Program-made: the position numbers and the translations under genes | DNA from: Amycolatopsis xylanica | Lineage (GTDB): Bacteria; Actinomycetota; Actinomycetes; Mycobacteriales; Pseudonocardiaceae | Length of the DNA stretch: 64,000 bases | Direction of reading: 5' to 3' | Assembly: GCF_900107045.1 (NCBI RefSeq) | Contig: NZ_FNON01000004.1 | Coordinates: 558,001 to 622,000, forward strand | The notes under the pieces: generated by a model | What the model was told of the DNA's origin: nothing | The model's input: the letters and a program-made list of their open reading frames with translations, nothing else | The model's database searches: none | Shown here: one piece after another, positions 16,171-25,294 of the stretch | How the letters are laid out: each line of letters opens with the position of its first letter | How positions within the stretch are numbered: position 1 is the stretch's first letter

Positions 16171-17532
16171 ATGACCGAGCCAGCCACCGTCGCCGCGCCC
16201 CGCTTGCGGCGCGGCCTGAAAGTCCTCGGCGCCCTGCTCATCACGCTGTCGGCGATCAGCCCGGCGTCCTCGGTCTTCATCATCGCGCCAGGGGTGGTCG
16301 CACAGGCCGGGACCGGCGCGATCTGGAGTTTCCTCGCCGCGGGCGTGGTCGGCGTGTTCATGGCGTTCGTCTACGCCGAACTGGCCTCGGCCTACCCGGT
16401 GGCCGGTGGTGAGTACGCGATCGTCGGCCGGGTACTCGGCAGGCTGCCGGGTTTCCTGGTGATGGGCCTGATCCTGGTCACCCAGGTGATCATCGTCGCG
16501 GTGATCGCGCTCGGCGTGGGCATCTACCTGTCGGCGGTGTTCCCCGGACTGAACGGCCCGGTGGTGGCCGCGGTGACCGTCGTGGTGGCGGCGGCGTTCG
16601 GCGTGCTGGACATCAAGCTCAACGCCTGGGTGACCGGTGTCTTCCTGGCGATCGAGATCCTCGCGCTGCTGATCGTGGCCGCACTCGGTTTCCTGAACGT
16701 GGAACGGCCGTTGTTCGCCGAACCCGTCGCGGGCAGCCCACCGGCGGCGGTGGGCATCGGCGTGATCGGCGCGGCCATCGCGATCGCGATCTTCGCCTAC
16801 AACGGCTACGGATCCGCGGTCGTGCTCGGCGAGGAGACCGCGGACGCCTCACGCGGGATCGCCCGCGCGATCCTGTGGGCACTGGTGATCACGGTCGTCG
16901 CCGAGATCGTCCCGGTGGCCGCCGTCCTGCTCGGCGCGCCCTCGCTGGACGGCCTGTTCAGCGCGCCGAACATGATGGAGTACTTCATCACCGAACGCGC
17001 GGGCTCCGCACTGAACACGGTGATCAGTCTCGTGGTGGCGCTGGCGATCATCAACGCGGTCCTCGCGATCCTGTTGCTGACCGCGCGCCTGTTCTTCAGC
17101 ACCGCACGGGATTCCGTATGGCCCAAGCCCATCAGCCGCGCACTCGGCACGATCCACCCGAAGTTCCACACGCCGTGGGTGGCCACACTGGTGGTCGGCG
17201 CGCTGTCGGCCGTCGTGTGCTTTGTGGACTTGAACCTGCTGCTGGTGGTGACCGGTTCGTCGTTGATCGTCGTCTACGCGGCGCTGTGCGTGGCCGCGCT
17301 CGCCGGCCGTCGCAACGGGACCACGACGCACGCGCAGTACCGGATGCCGTGGTTCCCGGTGGCCCCGGTGCTCGCGCTGGTGGCGTTGGCGTTCGTCACG
17401 GTCCAGACCGCGCGGGATCCGGCCGTGGGGCGGCCGAGCCTCTACGTGACACTCGGCATCCTGGTGGTCTCCGCGGTCGGCTACGTCCAGCGCCGCAAAC
17501 ACTGGGTGCTGCGTGGCCCGGAGGACGAGTAG
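16171..17532 (+). CDS. APC-superfamily amino acid permease
   Basis: A 453-residue polytopic protein with about 12 membrane helices. The first helix contains LITLSAISPASSVF, which matches the substrate-binding unwound helix of APC transporters, followed by AYPVAGGEYAIVGR. A GGAGG site lies 6 bp before ATG. It is divergent from the tetR/P1-peptidase operon. It probably imports an amino acid or related amine that the peptidase pathway handles; the substrate cannot be read from the sequence. Confidence 0.87.
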   Translation: MTEPATVAAPRLRRGLKVLGALLITLSAISPASSVFIIAPGVVAQAGTGAIWSFLAAGVVGVFMAFVYAELASAYPVAGGEYAIVGRVLGRLPGFLVMGLILVTQVIIVAVIALGVGIYLSAVFPGLNGPVVAAVTVVVAAAFGVLDIKLNAWVTGVFLAIEILALLIVAALGFLNVERPLFAEPVAGSPPAAVGIGVIGAAIAIAIFAYNGYGSAVVLGEETADASRGIARAILWALVITVVAEIVPVAAVLLGAPSLDGLFSAPNMMEYFITERAGSALNTVISLVVALAIINAVLAILLLTARLFFSTARDSVWPKPISRALGTIHPKFHTPWVATLVVGALSAVVCFVDLNLLLVVTGSSLIVVYAALCVAALAGRRNGTTTHAQYRMPWFPVAPVLALVALAFVTVQTARDPAVGRPSLYVTLGILVVSAVGYVQRRKHWVLRGPEDE

Positions 17533-17551
17533 CGACTGCCCGGGCGCCGGG

Positions 17552-17953
17552 GTCGTGAGTGTTGCGGCCGGTTCTGGCCGACCCGTATTTGGTCACCTAC
17601 GGCGGAATCCGCGGAGCTGCCTGGTGCGAGGGGAAGGTTTGCTGCGTTAGATGCAGCAAACCTTCCCCTCGCACACCCGATCACACCTCACGAGCCGAAA
17701 TACGTCCCACGATGCACCTTTTGCCGGTTTCGCTGGCGAAACAAGGGTGGCCCTTGTCACGCTGGAGGTGACAAGGGCCGCCCTTGTCACCTCCAGCACA
17801 AACTCCGGCAGCCTGGCCCTCGCCGTGCATGCTACGAACGGGACTTTTGTCACCGTGAGCGCTACAAAAGCCCCGTTCGTGCGGATCCCGACGAGCACGA
17901 CCCGCGCAGATCACCAAATACGGCCGGTTCTAACCGGCGAAAACACTCACGAC
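17552..17953. repeat. 402-bp palindromic element with nested perfect hairpins
   Basis: The left end starts GTCGTGAGTGTTGCGGCCGG (17552) and the right end is its inverted relative, finishing at 17953. Inside are a perfect 22-bp-arm hairpin (17624-17645 with 17653-17674) and a perfect 18-bp-arm hairpin (17761-17778 with 17780-17797, one centre base) containing GTGACAAGGGC. It separates the APC gene (end 17532) from the convergent immunity-like gene, whose stop codon (17947-17949) lies inside the right terminus. Apart from that gene's last codons, the element has no coding potential I can support. Confidence 0.78.
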
Positions 17954-18363
17954 CCCCAGTCGGTGGACACGGTGATCGACACACCGGAACTCGACGTGAA
18001 GGTGGCCACGTCTCCGTTGACGGTGGTTTCCACGAATGGGTTGGACTCGGTCAGGAAAGCAACCCAGACGAGTTCCCGCTCGGCGTCAAGCCGCCCGAAA
18101 AAGCCCTCCGAGCCGTGCGAACCCTCACCGCGCACGAGAAACCCGCCGGGGATCGGGGTCTCGTTCGTGATGTCGACGTCCGACACCCAGCCGGGGTCGT
18201 CGGCGAGCATCTCCGCCAAGTCGAACTCGTCGCCGAGCTCGAATCCCCCCGGCGCCTCCGGGTTCACGTCCAGTTCGCGGGATACTCCGGAGGCATGGTG
18301 GATCGCGTCCTCGATCGGCAGCTTTCCCTCGCGCCACAACGCCACAATCGGCGAATTCGCCAT
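17947..18363 (-). CDS. Putative immunity protein of the Rhs toxin
   Basis: The 138-residue product (start MANSPIVALW, 18363) is a soluble, acidic protein with no family I recognise. It begins 5 bp after the end of the Rhs gene, and its Shine-Dalgarno (GGAGAAGG) lies within the last codons of rhs, so the two are coupled. In polymorphic toxin loci a small acidic gene directly after the toxin tip nearly always encodes the cognate immunity protein, so that is inferred here. Its stop is within a palindromic element terminus; the last three residues, WGS, end in GGG-TCG-TGA. Confidence 0.6.
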   Translation of the reverse strand: MANSPIVALWREGKLPIEDAIHHASGVSRELDVNPEAPGGFELGDEFDLAEMLADDPGWVSDVDITNETPIPGGFLVRGEGSHGSEGFFGRLDAERELVWVAFLTESNPFVETTVNGDVATFTSSSGVSITVSTDWGS

Positions 18364-18368
18364 GTCCG

Positions 18369-21300
18369 TCACCTTCTCCGTCGCCTCCTGCCGCCACCAC
18401 ACCCCGGCGCTTCCGGCGTCGGCCGTTCACTGAGCCCGTTGTCCGGCACGGGTACCCCGTCGAGCCGGTTCCGCGGGCTGCGCATGCGCTCCCGGAACTT
18501 GTCCGCCCACGTCTTCCCGGTCGTGGAGTCGGGGTGCACCGCGTTCGGATCGACCCGGGTGATCGCGACCGGGCGGCCGACCTCTCTCGCCGCGTCCAGC
18601 CTGCGGTTGTCGTAGCTCACGAGCTGCCCGTCCACCTCGATCACGTGCAGCGGTGACCGTTCCCAGTCCCAGCCGCCGTTGCGCATGATATCGGCGTACT
18701 CGTTCTGGGTGATCGTGCGCTGCGAGAAGTTGATGTCAGCCGGATCGGCCCATTCGATGTCACCGGACTCGGTCAGCCCGAGCGCGTCGGTCCAGCCGAT
18801 CGGATTGTGCACATAGGCGTGTGGAGAGGGGCCACCGGGCAGTCCGAGCGGGTCGCCGCTGCTGTACCGACCCGCCGCCGGGTCGTAGTAGCGGTGGTAG
18901 TTGTAGTGGAGCCCGGTTTCCTGGTCGTGGTATTGGCCGGGGAATCGCAGCGGGGTATATGCCCGGTTGGTCAGTGCTCCGACGGCTTCGCCCCAGAGCG
19001 TGGCCTCCTGCCGCCAGGTCAGTTCCCCGCGAGCGTCGACCAGCTCGGTCGGTGTGCCGACGATGTCGGTCACGATGGCGTAGAACTGCCGGTCCACCCA
19101 CTCCTGGTCGGCAGGCGCTCGCTCGACCTGGGTGAGCGGGCGGAAGCTCGCCGGATCGAATTCCCAGGTCGTGGCCTGACCGGACGAGTGCGTCTGCTCG
19201 GCAAGCACGGCACCGTCCCAGGCGAAATCGACCTGCTCGGCGACCGAGCCGTCCGGGGCGAAGCGCTGCTTGGCGATCCGCCTGCCCAGCGGGTCGTACC
19301 GATACCGCCACCTGGCCCGGTCGGGCGTGATCACCGCGACCAGCCGGTCGTCGGCATCCCACTCGTAGTGCCAGGTGTCCGGCTTGCGCGACAGTCTCTT
19401 CTTCTGCCGCACCACCATCCGGCCCTGTGCGTCGTGCTGATAGTGGATGTCCCCGGCCCGGCGGATCAGCGTGCCGCCGTACTCGAGGGAATCCTGGCCC
19501 GGCACCGACGGCCGCGTCGCTTGCGTGAGGTTGCCGGCGGCGTCGTAGGCATAGCGCTCCTGCCAGCCGCCGCCCTCGACGGCGAGCACCCGACCGGCCG
19601 GGTCGAGGTCGAAACGGCGGGTGCCACCGAGTTGGTCCTCGATCGCGGCCACGTGATCGTCGGCGCGGTAGTGATACCGCCGTTGCTGGATTTGACGGGC
19701 CTGTGCGGCAGAGTCACCGCTGACCGCGCTGACCGTTTGCGCGACGAGCCGGTGGTTCTCGTCCCATGCCTGCGCCAGCATCGTGCCGGTGTCGAGCAGC
19801 CGCTCGACCTCACGGCCCGCCGGGTCGTAGCCGAAGAACAGCGTGCGGCCGCCGGTTTCCAGGCTGGACGGCTTACCGTTGGCGGCATAGCCCCAGCGGC
19901 TCTCGGCCCCGGTGGGAGTGCGGCGCAGGACACGACGCCCCAGAGCGTCATAGGTGGAGGACACGGTTCGCCCGTTGACCGTTTCCGCCAGCACCTGCCC
20001 CAGCGCGTCCCGCTGATACCGCAGTTCGGCGTCGGCGTTACGAGCGTGAATCAACCGTCCCGCGGCGTCGTAGCCGATGGTGGTGACAGCGTCCCCGCAT
20101 CGTCGTTCCACGATGGCGCCCATCACATCGCGGACGAACCGCGTGCTCTGTCCCGCTCCGTTGACCCGCTCGATCAACCGGCCGGCGGCGTCATAGGCGT
20201 AGGTGACTGCCCGGCCGTTGAAGTCGGTCTCCCGCACCAGGTTCCCGGCGTCGTCGTAGTCGTACTGCCAACGCAGGCCTTGGGCATTGGTCACCGAAAC
20301 CAGCCGGAGGGTGGCGTCATAGCCGAATTCGAGTCGCGTACCGTCCGGGCCGGTCTCCGCCGAGGGCAGGTTGAAGTGCGTGGTTTCAGTTCGCGTGACC
20401 TGGCCGTGTGCGCCGATGTGTTCGACCCCGTTGCCTTCGGCGTCGTACCGCCACCGCTCCGCGCTCCCGTCCGGGCGGGTGCGGGAGACCAGCTTGCCCT
20501 CGACGGTCCAGGTGAACCGGGTAGTGCCGCCCAGCGGATCGGTGATCGCGGAGACCCGGCCGAACTGGTCACACTCATAGCGAGTGGTCGCGCCTGCCGC
20601 GTCGGTGATCGCGACGGGGATGCCCGCGTCGTTCGTCTCGATGCGCCGGACACCGCCCAGCGCGTCGGTCACCGCGACCCGGTGTCCACGGTCGTTGTAG
20701 CGGTACCGGGTGGTCGCACCCGCCGGATCGGTGGCCGCGACCAGATTGCCGCGATCGTCGAACTCCTGCCGCCACACCGCGCCGTTCGGGTCGATGAAGG
20801 TGGTCAACCGGCCGGAATCGTCGTATTCGGCGAGCACCTGAACACCGTCAGGACGGGTCGTGGTGACCAGGTTCCCGACTTCGTCGTACAGGAACCGCGT
20901 CGTCTGGCCGAGCGGATCGGTGCGCGAGAGCAGGCGGTCGTGCTCGTCCCATTCGCAGGTCGTGGTGTGGCCGAGCGCGTTGGTCTCAGCCACGATCTGA
21001 CGCGCCGCATTAAGCTGGAATGTCGTGGTGTGGCCGAGTGCGTCGGTGAATCGGGTGGTCAGGTTCTCGTAGGTGAAAGTCCCGTTGAGGAAGCCGCCCG
21101 AGCCCAGGTTGGCCACACATCGGCCCTGCGCGTCGTAGAGATACCGGTACCACTCGCCGCCCCGGTCGGTCCACTGGGTGATCCGCCCAGCCAGGTCATA
21201 GGTGAACTTCAGCGACTGGCCCGACGAGTTGACCACCTCGGTCAACCGGTCCTCGTGGCCGTAGGTGTACTGGACGACAGTGACGGCGGCATCGCGCATC

Positions 21301-22796
21301 CGCAGTTCGGTGACGCGTCCGCCCGCGGTGTCGACCTCGAGGTGGTAACCACCGGAATGCCGCACGGCGGTGAGCATCCCCGCCTCGTCGTGGTCGAACT
21401 CGATGCTGTTCCCGTTGCGGTCCACGATCGCGGACAACGGGCTTTCGCTCGCACCGGTCACGAAATGCAGCGTGTGCCCGTTGTCCCGCCTCCGGATCGC
21501 AAAGCCGGTGTCAGTCCGCCACAGCGGCCACCGGGGCCCGGCCACAGGCATGACCTCGCCGCTGACCGGCGGATCGGGATAGACCAGCAGCATCCCGTCC
21601 TCAGCGACGAACACCACGCCCTGTTCGTCGAACTCGAGCCTTTGGTCCACGGTGGACGCCCACGAGCGGCCGAACAGCCTGCCGGCGCGGTACGAGGAAA
21701 CGTGGGTTCGCCGCAGCACCAGCGGAAGCACACCGGGCAGTTCGATGTCGATGTGCCCGAGCACCATTTCGCCGGTGACCACGTCGATCGGGTCGTTCTC
21801 GCACCGGCGCTCGGTCTCGGGGGTCTTGGTGTCGTCGGGATCCTTCGGCCGGTTCGTCCCGGTCTTGTCCTTGGCCGACGAAGGTGACGTGTCGCCACTG
21901 TGCGTCGACGACGGCCCTGTCTCGTCCGGCGTATGCGAGGCCGACGGGCTCGTGTCCCCCTTGGGGACGTCCGGGCCGTCGGTCTTCTTCGCGGCCTTCG
22001 CCGCGCTGGGGCTAGTACCGCCGCCCTTGCCGAGCTTCTTGCCCAGCTTCGAAAGCTTCTCGATGATCTCACCGAGCTTGTCGATGATCTTCCTGAGCTT
22101 CGGAGCCACATTGCCGATCGTCTTGACCAGCTTGCGGATCAGATCAGAGACCTTACTGATCGCCTTCGTGATCGCTGTGGTCGCTTGAACCGCCACCAGC
22201 GGGGTCGCGAAGCCGAGAGTGCAGGCCTCTTCGAGCGCCCAGCTGATGAGCTTGCCGACCAGTTCGGCGACCAGGTCACGCACGGTCTCCCGCACCATGG
22301 CCACGACCTGGCCCATCACCATCACTCCGGTCGACACCCCGTCGGCCAGTGTGGCAGCGCCCTGTATCGCGTCAACCTGCTCCGCGACCTCGCCGCGGTA
22401 GGCGTCTCCTGCCTGCCCAGACCACCCCGCGGTGCCGTTCTTCGCCTCGTTGCCGAAGTCCCCGGCGATCGAATTGACCTCTTTGGCCACATTCGCCCAG
22501 GTATCCGAATACGACTGGATGACGGGAGGATCGCCGGCAAGCCAGTCCAGCGCCTCCTTGAGCGGCTGCACATGCTCGATCAGCCAAGAAACCCCATACT
22601 GCGCCAACGTCCCGATCGGGTCGATCGCCAGCGACAGCACCTCCAGGCCCATCCCCAGCGCGCCGAGCCCACCCTCGACCCACGAGCCGTCCTTGACCCC
22701 GCTCGCCAAATCGACCGCCGACTCGGCGATACCGATCCCGGTGACCGCCGTCGTCTGCGACTTGGCCTGTGCGACCAGTGGATTCCCATCCGGCAC
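18369..22796 (-). CDS. Rhs/YD-repeat polymorphic toxin with WXG-like N-terminus and ParB-like C-terminal domain
   Basis: A GTG at 22796 with AAGGGGG upstream gives 1475 residues; a GTG at 22829 is an alternative. The N-terminal 200 residues are helical with a WSGQAGDAYR turn typical of ESX-exported WXG proteins. A Ser/Thr/Pro linker follows. Residues about 340-1300 are DUF6531 and YD repeats (many GRxT...YDxxGN units), ending in the Rhs-core signature YYDPAAGRYSSGDPLGL. The variable tip (last about 130 residues) has SQRTITQNEY and SYDNRRLDAAREVG, like ParB-type toxin domains. The toxic activity, probably a nuclease, is inferred. The Arg-rich tail overlaps the next gene's ribosome site. Confidence 0.85.
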   Translation of the reverse strand: MPDGNPLVAQAKSQTTAVTGIGIAESAVDLASGVKDGSWVEGGLGALGMGLEVLSLAIDPIGTLAQYGVSWLIEHVQPLKEALDWLAGDPPVIQSYSDTWANVAKEVNSIAGDFGNEAKNGTAGWSGQAGDAYRGEVAEQVDAIQGAATLADGVSTGVMVMGQVVAMVRETVRDLVAELVGKLISWALEEACTLGFATPLVAVQATTAITKAISKVSDLIRKLVKTIGNVAPKLRKIIDKLGEIIEKLSKLGKKLGKGGGTSPSAAKAAKKTDGPDVPKGDTSPSASHTPDETGPSSTHSGDTSPSSAKDKTGTNRPKDPDDTKTPETERRCENDPIDVVTGEMVLGHIDIELPGVLPLVLRRTHVSSYRAGRLFGRSWASTVDQRLEFDEQGVVFVAEDGMLLVYPDPPVSGEVMPVAGPRWPLWRTDTGFAIRRRDNGHTLHFVTGASESPLSAIVDRNGNSIEFDHDEAGMLTAVRHSGGYHLEVDTAGGRVTELRMRDAAVTVVQYTYGHEDRLTEVVNSSGQSLKFTYDLAGRITQWTDRGGEWYRYLYDAQGRCVANLGSGGFLNGTFTYENLTTRFTDALGHTTTFQLNAARQIVAETNALGHTTTCEWDEHDRLLSRTDPLGQTTRFLYDEVGNLVTTTRPDGVQVLAEYDDSGRLTTFIDPNGAVWRQEFDDRGNLVAATDPAGATTRYRYNDRGHRVAVTDALGGVRRIETNDAGIPVAITDAAGATTRYECDQFGRVSAITDPLGGTTRFTWTVEGKLVSRTRPDGSAERWRYDAEGNGVEHIGAHGQVTRTETTHFNLPSAETGPDGTRLEFGYDATLRLVSVTNAQGLRWQYDYDDAGNLVRETDFNGRAVTYAYDAAGRLIERVNGAGQSTRFVRDVMGAIVERRCGDAVTTIGYDAAGRLIHARNADAELRYQRDALGQVLAETVNGRTVSSTYDALGRRVLRRTPTGAESRWGYAANGKPSSLETGGRTLFFGYDPAGREVERLLDTGTMLAQAWDENHRLVAQTVSAVSGDSAAQARQIQQRRYHYRADDHVAAIEDQLGGTRRFDLDPAGRVLAVEGGGWQERYAYDAAGNLTQATRPSVPGQDSLEYGGTLIRRAGDIHYQHDAQGRMVVRQKKRLSRKPDTWHYEWDADDRLVAVITPDRARWRYRYDPLGRRIAKQRFAPDGSVAEQVDFAWDGAVLAEQTHSSGQATTWEFDPASFRPLTQVERAPADQEWVDRQFYAIVTDIVGTPTELVDARGELTWRQEATLWGEAVGALTNRAYTPLRFPGQYHDQETGLHYNYHRYYDPAAGRYSSGDPLGLPGGPSPHAYVHNPIGWTDALGLTESGDIEWADPADINFSQRTITQNEYADIMRNGGWDWERSPLHVIEVDGQLVSYDNRRLDAAREVGRPVAITRVDPNAVHPDSTTGKTWADKFRERMRSPRNRLDGVPVPDNGLSERPTPEAPGCGGGRRRRRR

Positions 22797-22941
22797 CCGC
22801 AACCCCCTTCGACCCCGATACGACGTCACCCGACCCTAAACGGTTCCGGCGGTGCTCCTGGATCGCTCTCAGCCGATCTAGCTGGACTATGTCGTGGCGA
22901 AGCCGTGCATGGGAACCGCGTCGGCGGGGAACCCGGACACC

Positions 22942-23913
22942 ATGTCCCGTACCCGGCTCTACCGTGATGGCGTCCTGGAAGCCGAAGACTTCCCGGTCGA
23001 CGAGGTCTCCAAGCGGCTCGACGATCCGGCGGCGGTGGTGTGGCTGGACCTGTGCGACCCCACCGAAGACGACTTCGCCACCATCGCCGACGAACTCAGC
23101 CTGCACCGGCTGGCGGTGGAAGACGCGCTGCACGCGCGGCAACGGCCCAAGCTCGACCGCTATGAAAAGCACTCCTTCCTCAACACCTACGCCGTCCGCT
23201 TCGACTCCGGGCCGGGCCAACTCGACGTCACGGAGATCTCGGCCTTCATCACCGAGAACGCGCTGGTGACCGTCCACAAGAGCGGGCAGTTCGACATCGA
23301 CGCCCTGACGCGCCGCTGGGACGAAGCGGACAACCTGGCCAAGGCAGGCGTCGGCTTCCTCGTGCACGGCTTGCTGGACTACGTGGTGGACGGTCAGTTC
23401 GAGGCGGTTCAGGCGCTCGACGAACAGCTCGAGGAACTCGAGGACCTCGTGTTCGACGACAGCGCCGACCACGCCGAGGTGCAGCAACGGTCGTCCCGGC
23501 TGCGCAAGAGCCTGGTGGCGCTGCGGCGGGTCGTGCTGCCGATGCGGGAAGTGGTCGACACGCTCATGCGCCGCGGCCTCCGGATCGTCGACGACGAGCT
23601 GGCGCCGTACTTCGAGGATGTCCGCGACCACGTCCGGCACGCCTCGGAATGGACGGATTCGCTGCGGGAACTGGTCGCCACCATCCGCGAGACCCAGCTC
23701 AACATCCAGGGAAACCGGCTCAACATCATCATGAAGAAGGTCACCAGCTGGGCGGCGATCATCGCGGTCCCCACCGCGATAACGGGCTTCTACGGCCAGA
23801 ACGTGCCGTATCCCGGCTTCGAGCAGTCCTGGGGTTTCTGGGTGTCGACAGTCGCCATCATCGCGGTGTCCGCAGGGCTCTACACGATCTTCAAGCGCCG
23901 CGACTGGCTTTGA
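22942..23913 (+). CDS. corA: CorA-family magnesium/divalent cation transporter
   Basis: The start MSRTRLYRDG (22942) gives 323 residues. A large cytosolic N-terminal domain is followed by a long stalk helix and two C-terminal membrane helices. The pore-loop signature reads YGQN (in GFYGQNVPYPG) in place of the usual YGMN; the Gln variant is common in actinobacterial CorA proteins. The C-terminus ends in a basic KRRDWL tail. Divergent from the Rhs gene (start 22796), with 145 bp between them that show no clear site. It is predicted to import magnesium in the inner membrane. Confidence 0.88.
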   Translation: MSRTRLYRDGVLEAEDFPVDEVSKRLDDPAAVVWLDLCDPTEDDFATIADELSLHRLAVEDALHARQRPKLDRYEKHSFLNTYAVRFDSGPGQLDVTEISAFITENALVTVHKSGQFDIDALTRRWDEADNLAKAGVGFLVHGLLDYVVDGQFEAVQALDEQLEELEDLVFDDSADHAEVQQRSSRLRKSLVALRRVVLPMREVVDTLMRRGLRIVDDELAPYFEDVRDHVRHASEWTDSLRELVATIRETQLNIQGNRLNIIMKKVTSWAAIIAVPTAITGFYGQNVPYPGFEQSWGFWVSTVAIIAVSAGLYTIFKRRDWL

Positions 23914-23984
23914 CACGGGCCGCCGATTGAGATCCGCGCATCGTGGGTAGCCGATGGCCAGACCACGACCGGAAAGGGACCGCC

Positions 23985-24356
23985 ATGGACTTCACGATGA
24001 CCAAGACCGAACAGGCCGGTATCGAGGTCCTCACCGTCATCGGTGACATCGACGCGCTCAGCGTCACCGAGTTCGCCGAGATCGTGTCCGCGGCGGTGGA
24101 GTCCACATGCGACCGTCCCGTGAAAGCTTTCGTACTGGACATGAACTCGGTGTCGTTCTGTTCCGTCGGCGGGCTGGACGTCCTCCTCACCGCTCAGCGC
24201 AAGGCACGATCGGCCGGCGTGCACATGGCCGTCACCGCGGGAACGCCGGTGATGGACCGGGTTCTCACGCTGGCCGACCCGGCACGCACAGTGGCCGCGT
24301 ACTCCGACCGGGAGCACGCGGTACGCCAGTGCGCCTTGACGACCTCCATGGTCTGA
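23985..24356 (+). CDS. STAS-domain anti-sigma factor antagonist
   Basis: A 123-residue single STAS domain starting MDFTMTKTEQAG (23985), with a GGGACC ribosome site. The segment LTVIGDIDALSV and the region DMNSVSFCSVGGLDVLL match RsbV/SpoIIAA-type proteins, with the phospho-acceptor-type serine in FCSVGG. It probably sequesters an anti-sigma factor. The alpha/beta hydrolase gene starts 1 bp after its stop, so the two are cotranscribed. Confidence 0.82.
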   Translation: MDFTMTKTEQAGIEVLTVIGDIDALSVTEFAEIVSAAVESTCDRPVKAFVLDMNSVSFCSVGGLDVLLTAQRKARSAGVHMAVTAGTPVMDRVLTLADPARTVAAYSDREHAVRQCALTTSMV

Positions 24357-24357
24357 C

Positions 24358-25248
24358 ATGTTCGACGGCTTCACACTCGACCGGGTGGACCTCGGCGACG
24401 TGACCTTGCGCGTACGACACGGCGGTTCCGGGCCGCCACTCCTGCTGCTGCACGGACATCCGCGCACGCACACCACCTGGCATCGCGTCGCGCCGCTGCT
24501 CGCGGACCGCTTCACCGTGATCTGCCCGGATACGCGCGGCTATGGCGAATCGACCAAACCACCGACCACCGCCGACCACACCCCGTACAGCAAACGCGTG
24601 ATGGCCAACGACTGCGTCGAGCTGCTGCGGCGACTCGGCCACGAGCGCTTCTTCGCCGCAGGGCACGACCGCGGCGCCTGCGTCGCCACCCGCCTCGCGC
24701 TCGACCACCCGGACGCCGTCCAAGCCGTCGCGATCTTGGACTCCATCCCCATCGGCGAGACGCTCGCCCGCTGCGACGCGGAGTTCGCGCGCGCCTGGTA
24801 CCACTGGTTTTTCTTCGCCCAGCCCGACAAACCGGAACGGGTGATCACCGCCGATCCGGACAGCTGGTACAACGTCGGCACCCGCAACACCCCGGAACGA
24901 CTCGGCGAAGACAACTTCGCCGACTTCCACCGCGCGATCCACGATCCCGCCACCGTCAAGGCGATGCTCGAGGACTACCGCGCCGGCCTCGGCGTCGACC
25001 GTGCGCACGACGACGCCGACAAAGCCGCCGGACACCGGATCACCTGCCCGACCCTGGTGCTCTGGTCCAGCCGGGACGACCTCGAAGACCTCCACGGCGA
25101 CGTGCTCGCCATCTGGCGGGACTGGGCCGTCGACCTGCGCGGGCACGCGATCGACTCCGGGCATCACATGGCCGAGGAGAACCCCGGGGCATTGGCCGCC
25201 GCGCTGGCGAAGTTCTTCGGGGAGGCGAAGGTCGCCGGGGCTGGGTGA
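24358..25248 (+). CDS. Alpha/beta hydrolase, fluoroacetate dehalogenase-like
   Basis: A 296-residue alpha/beta hydrolase. The nucleophile motif is GHDRGACV with Asp104, a second acid candidate is Asp128, and a C-terminal His lies in SGHHMAEE. The halide-site pair His149-Trp150 (YHWFFFAQP) matches fluoroacetate dehalogenases such as RPA1163. Of the two family arginines that hold the carboxylate, the first is present (Arg105), but the second position is Cys108. That makes a different substrate likely. It is translated directly after the STAS gene. Confidence 0.72.
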   Translation: MFDGFTLDRVDLGDVTLRVRHGGSGPPLLLLHGHPRTHTTWHRVAPLLADRFTVICPDTRGYGESTKPPTTADHTPYSKRVMANDCVELLRRLGHERFFAAGHDRGACVATRLALDHPDAVQAVAILDSIPIGETLARCDAEFARAWYHWFFFAQPDKPERVITADPDSWYNVGTRNTPERLGEDNFADFHRAIHDPATVKAMLEDYRAGLGVDRAHDDADKAAGHRITCPTLVLWSSRDDLEDLHGDVLAIWRDWAVDLRGHAIDSGHHMAEENPGALAAALAKFFGEAKVAGAG

Positions 25249-25294
25249 GGAACCTCGATGTTTCCACGCCTGCCCGGCCGGTTACCCGGGGCAG

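Noticed and set aside
18807..21887. A plus-strand open frame of more than 1000 codons across the Rhs gene
   Set aside because: It is a shadow of the repetitive Rhs coding sequence and has no recognisable domain.
18369..22796. A biosynthetic gene cluster or prophage around the Rhs gene
   Set aside because: No synthase, tail, capsid, integrase or lysis gene is present on either side.
23943..23984. An upstream start for the STAS gene
   Set aside because: The extra residues are basic and not family-like, and the ATG at 23985 has a good ribosome site.
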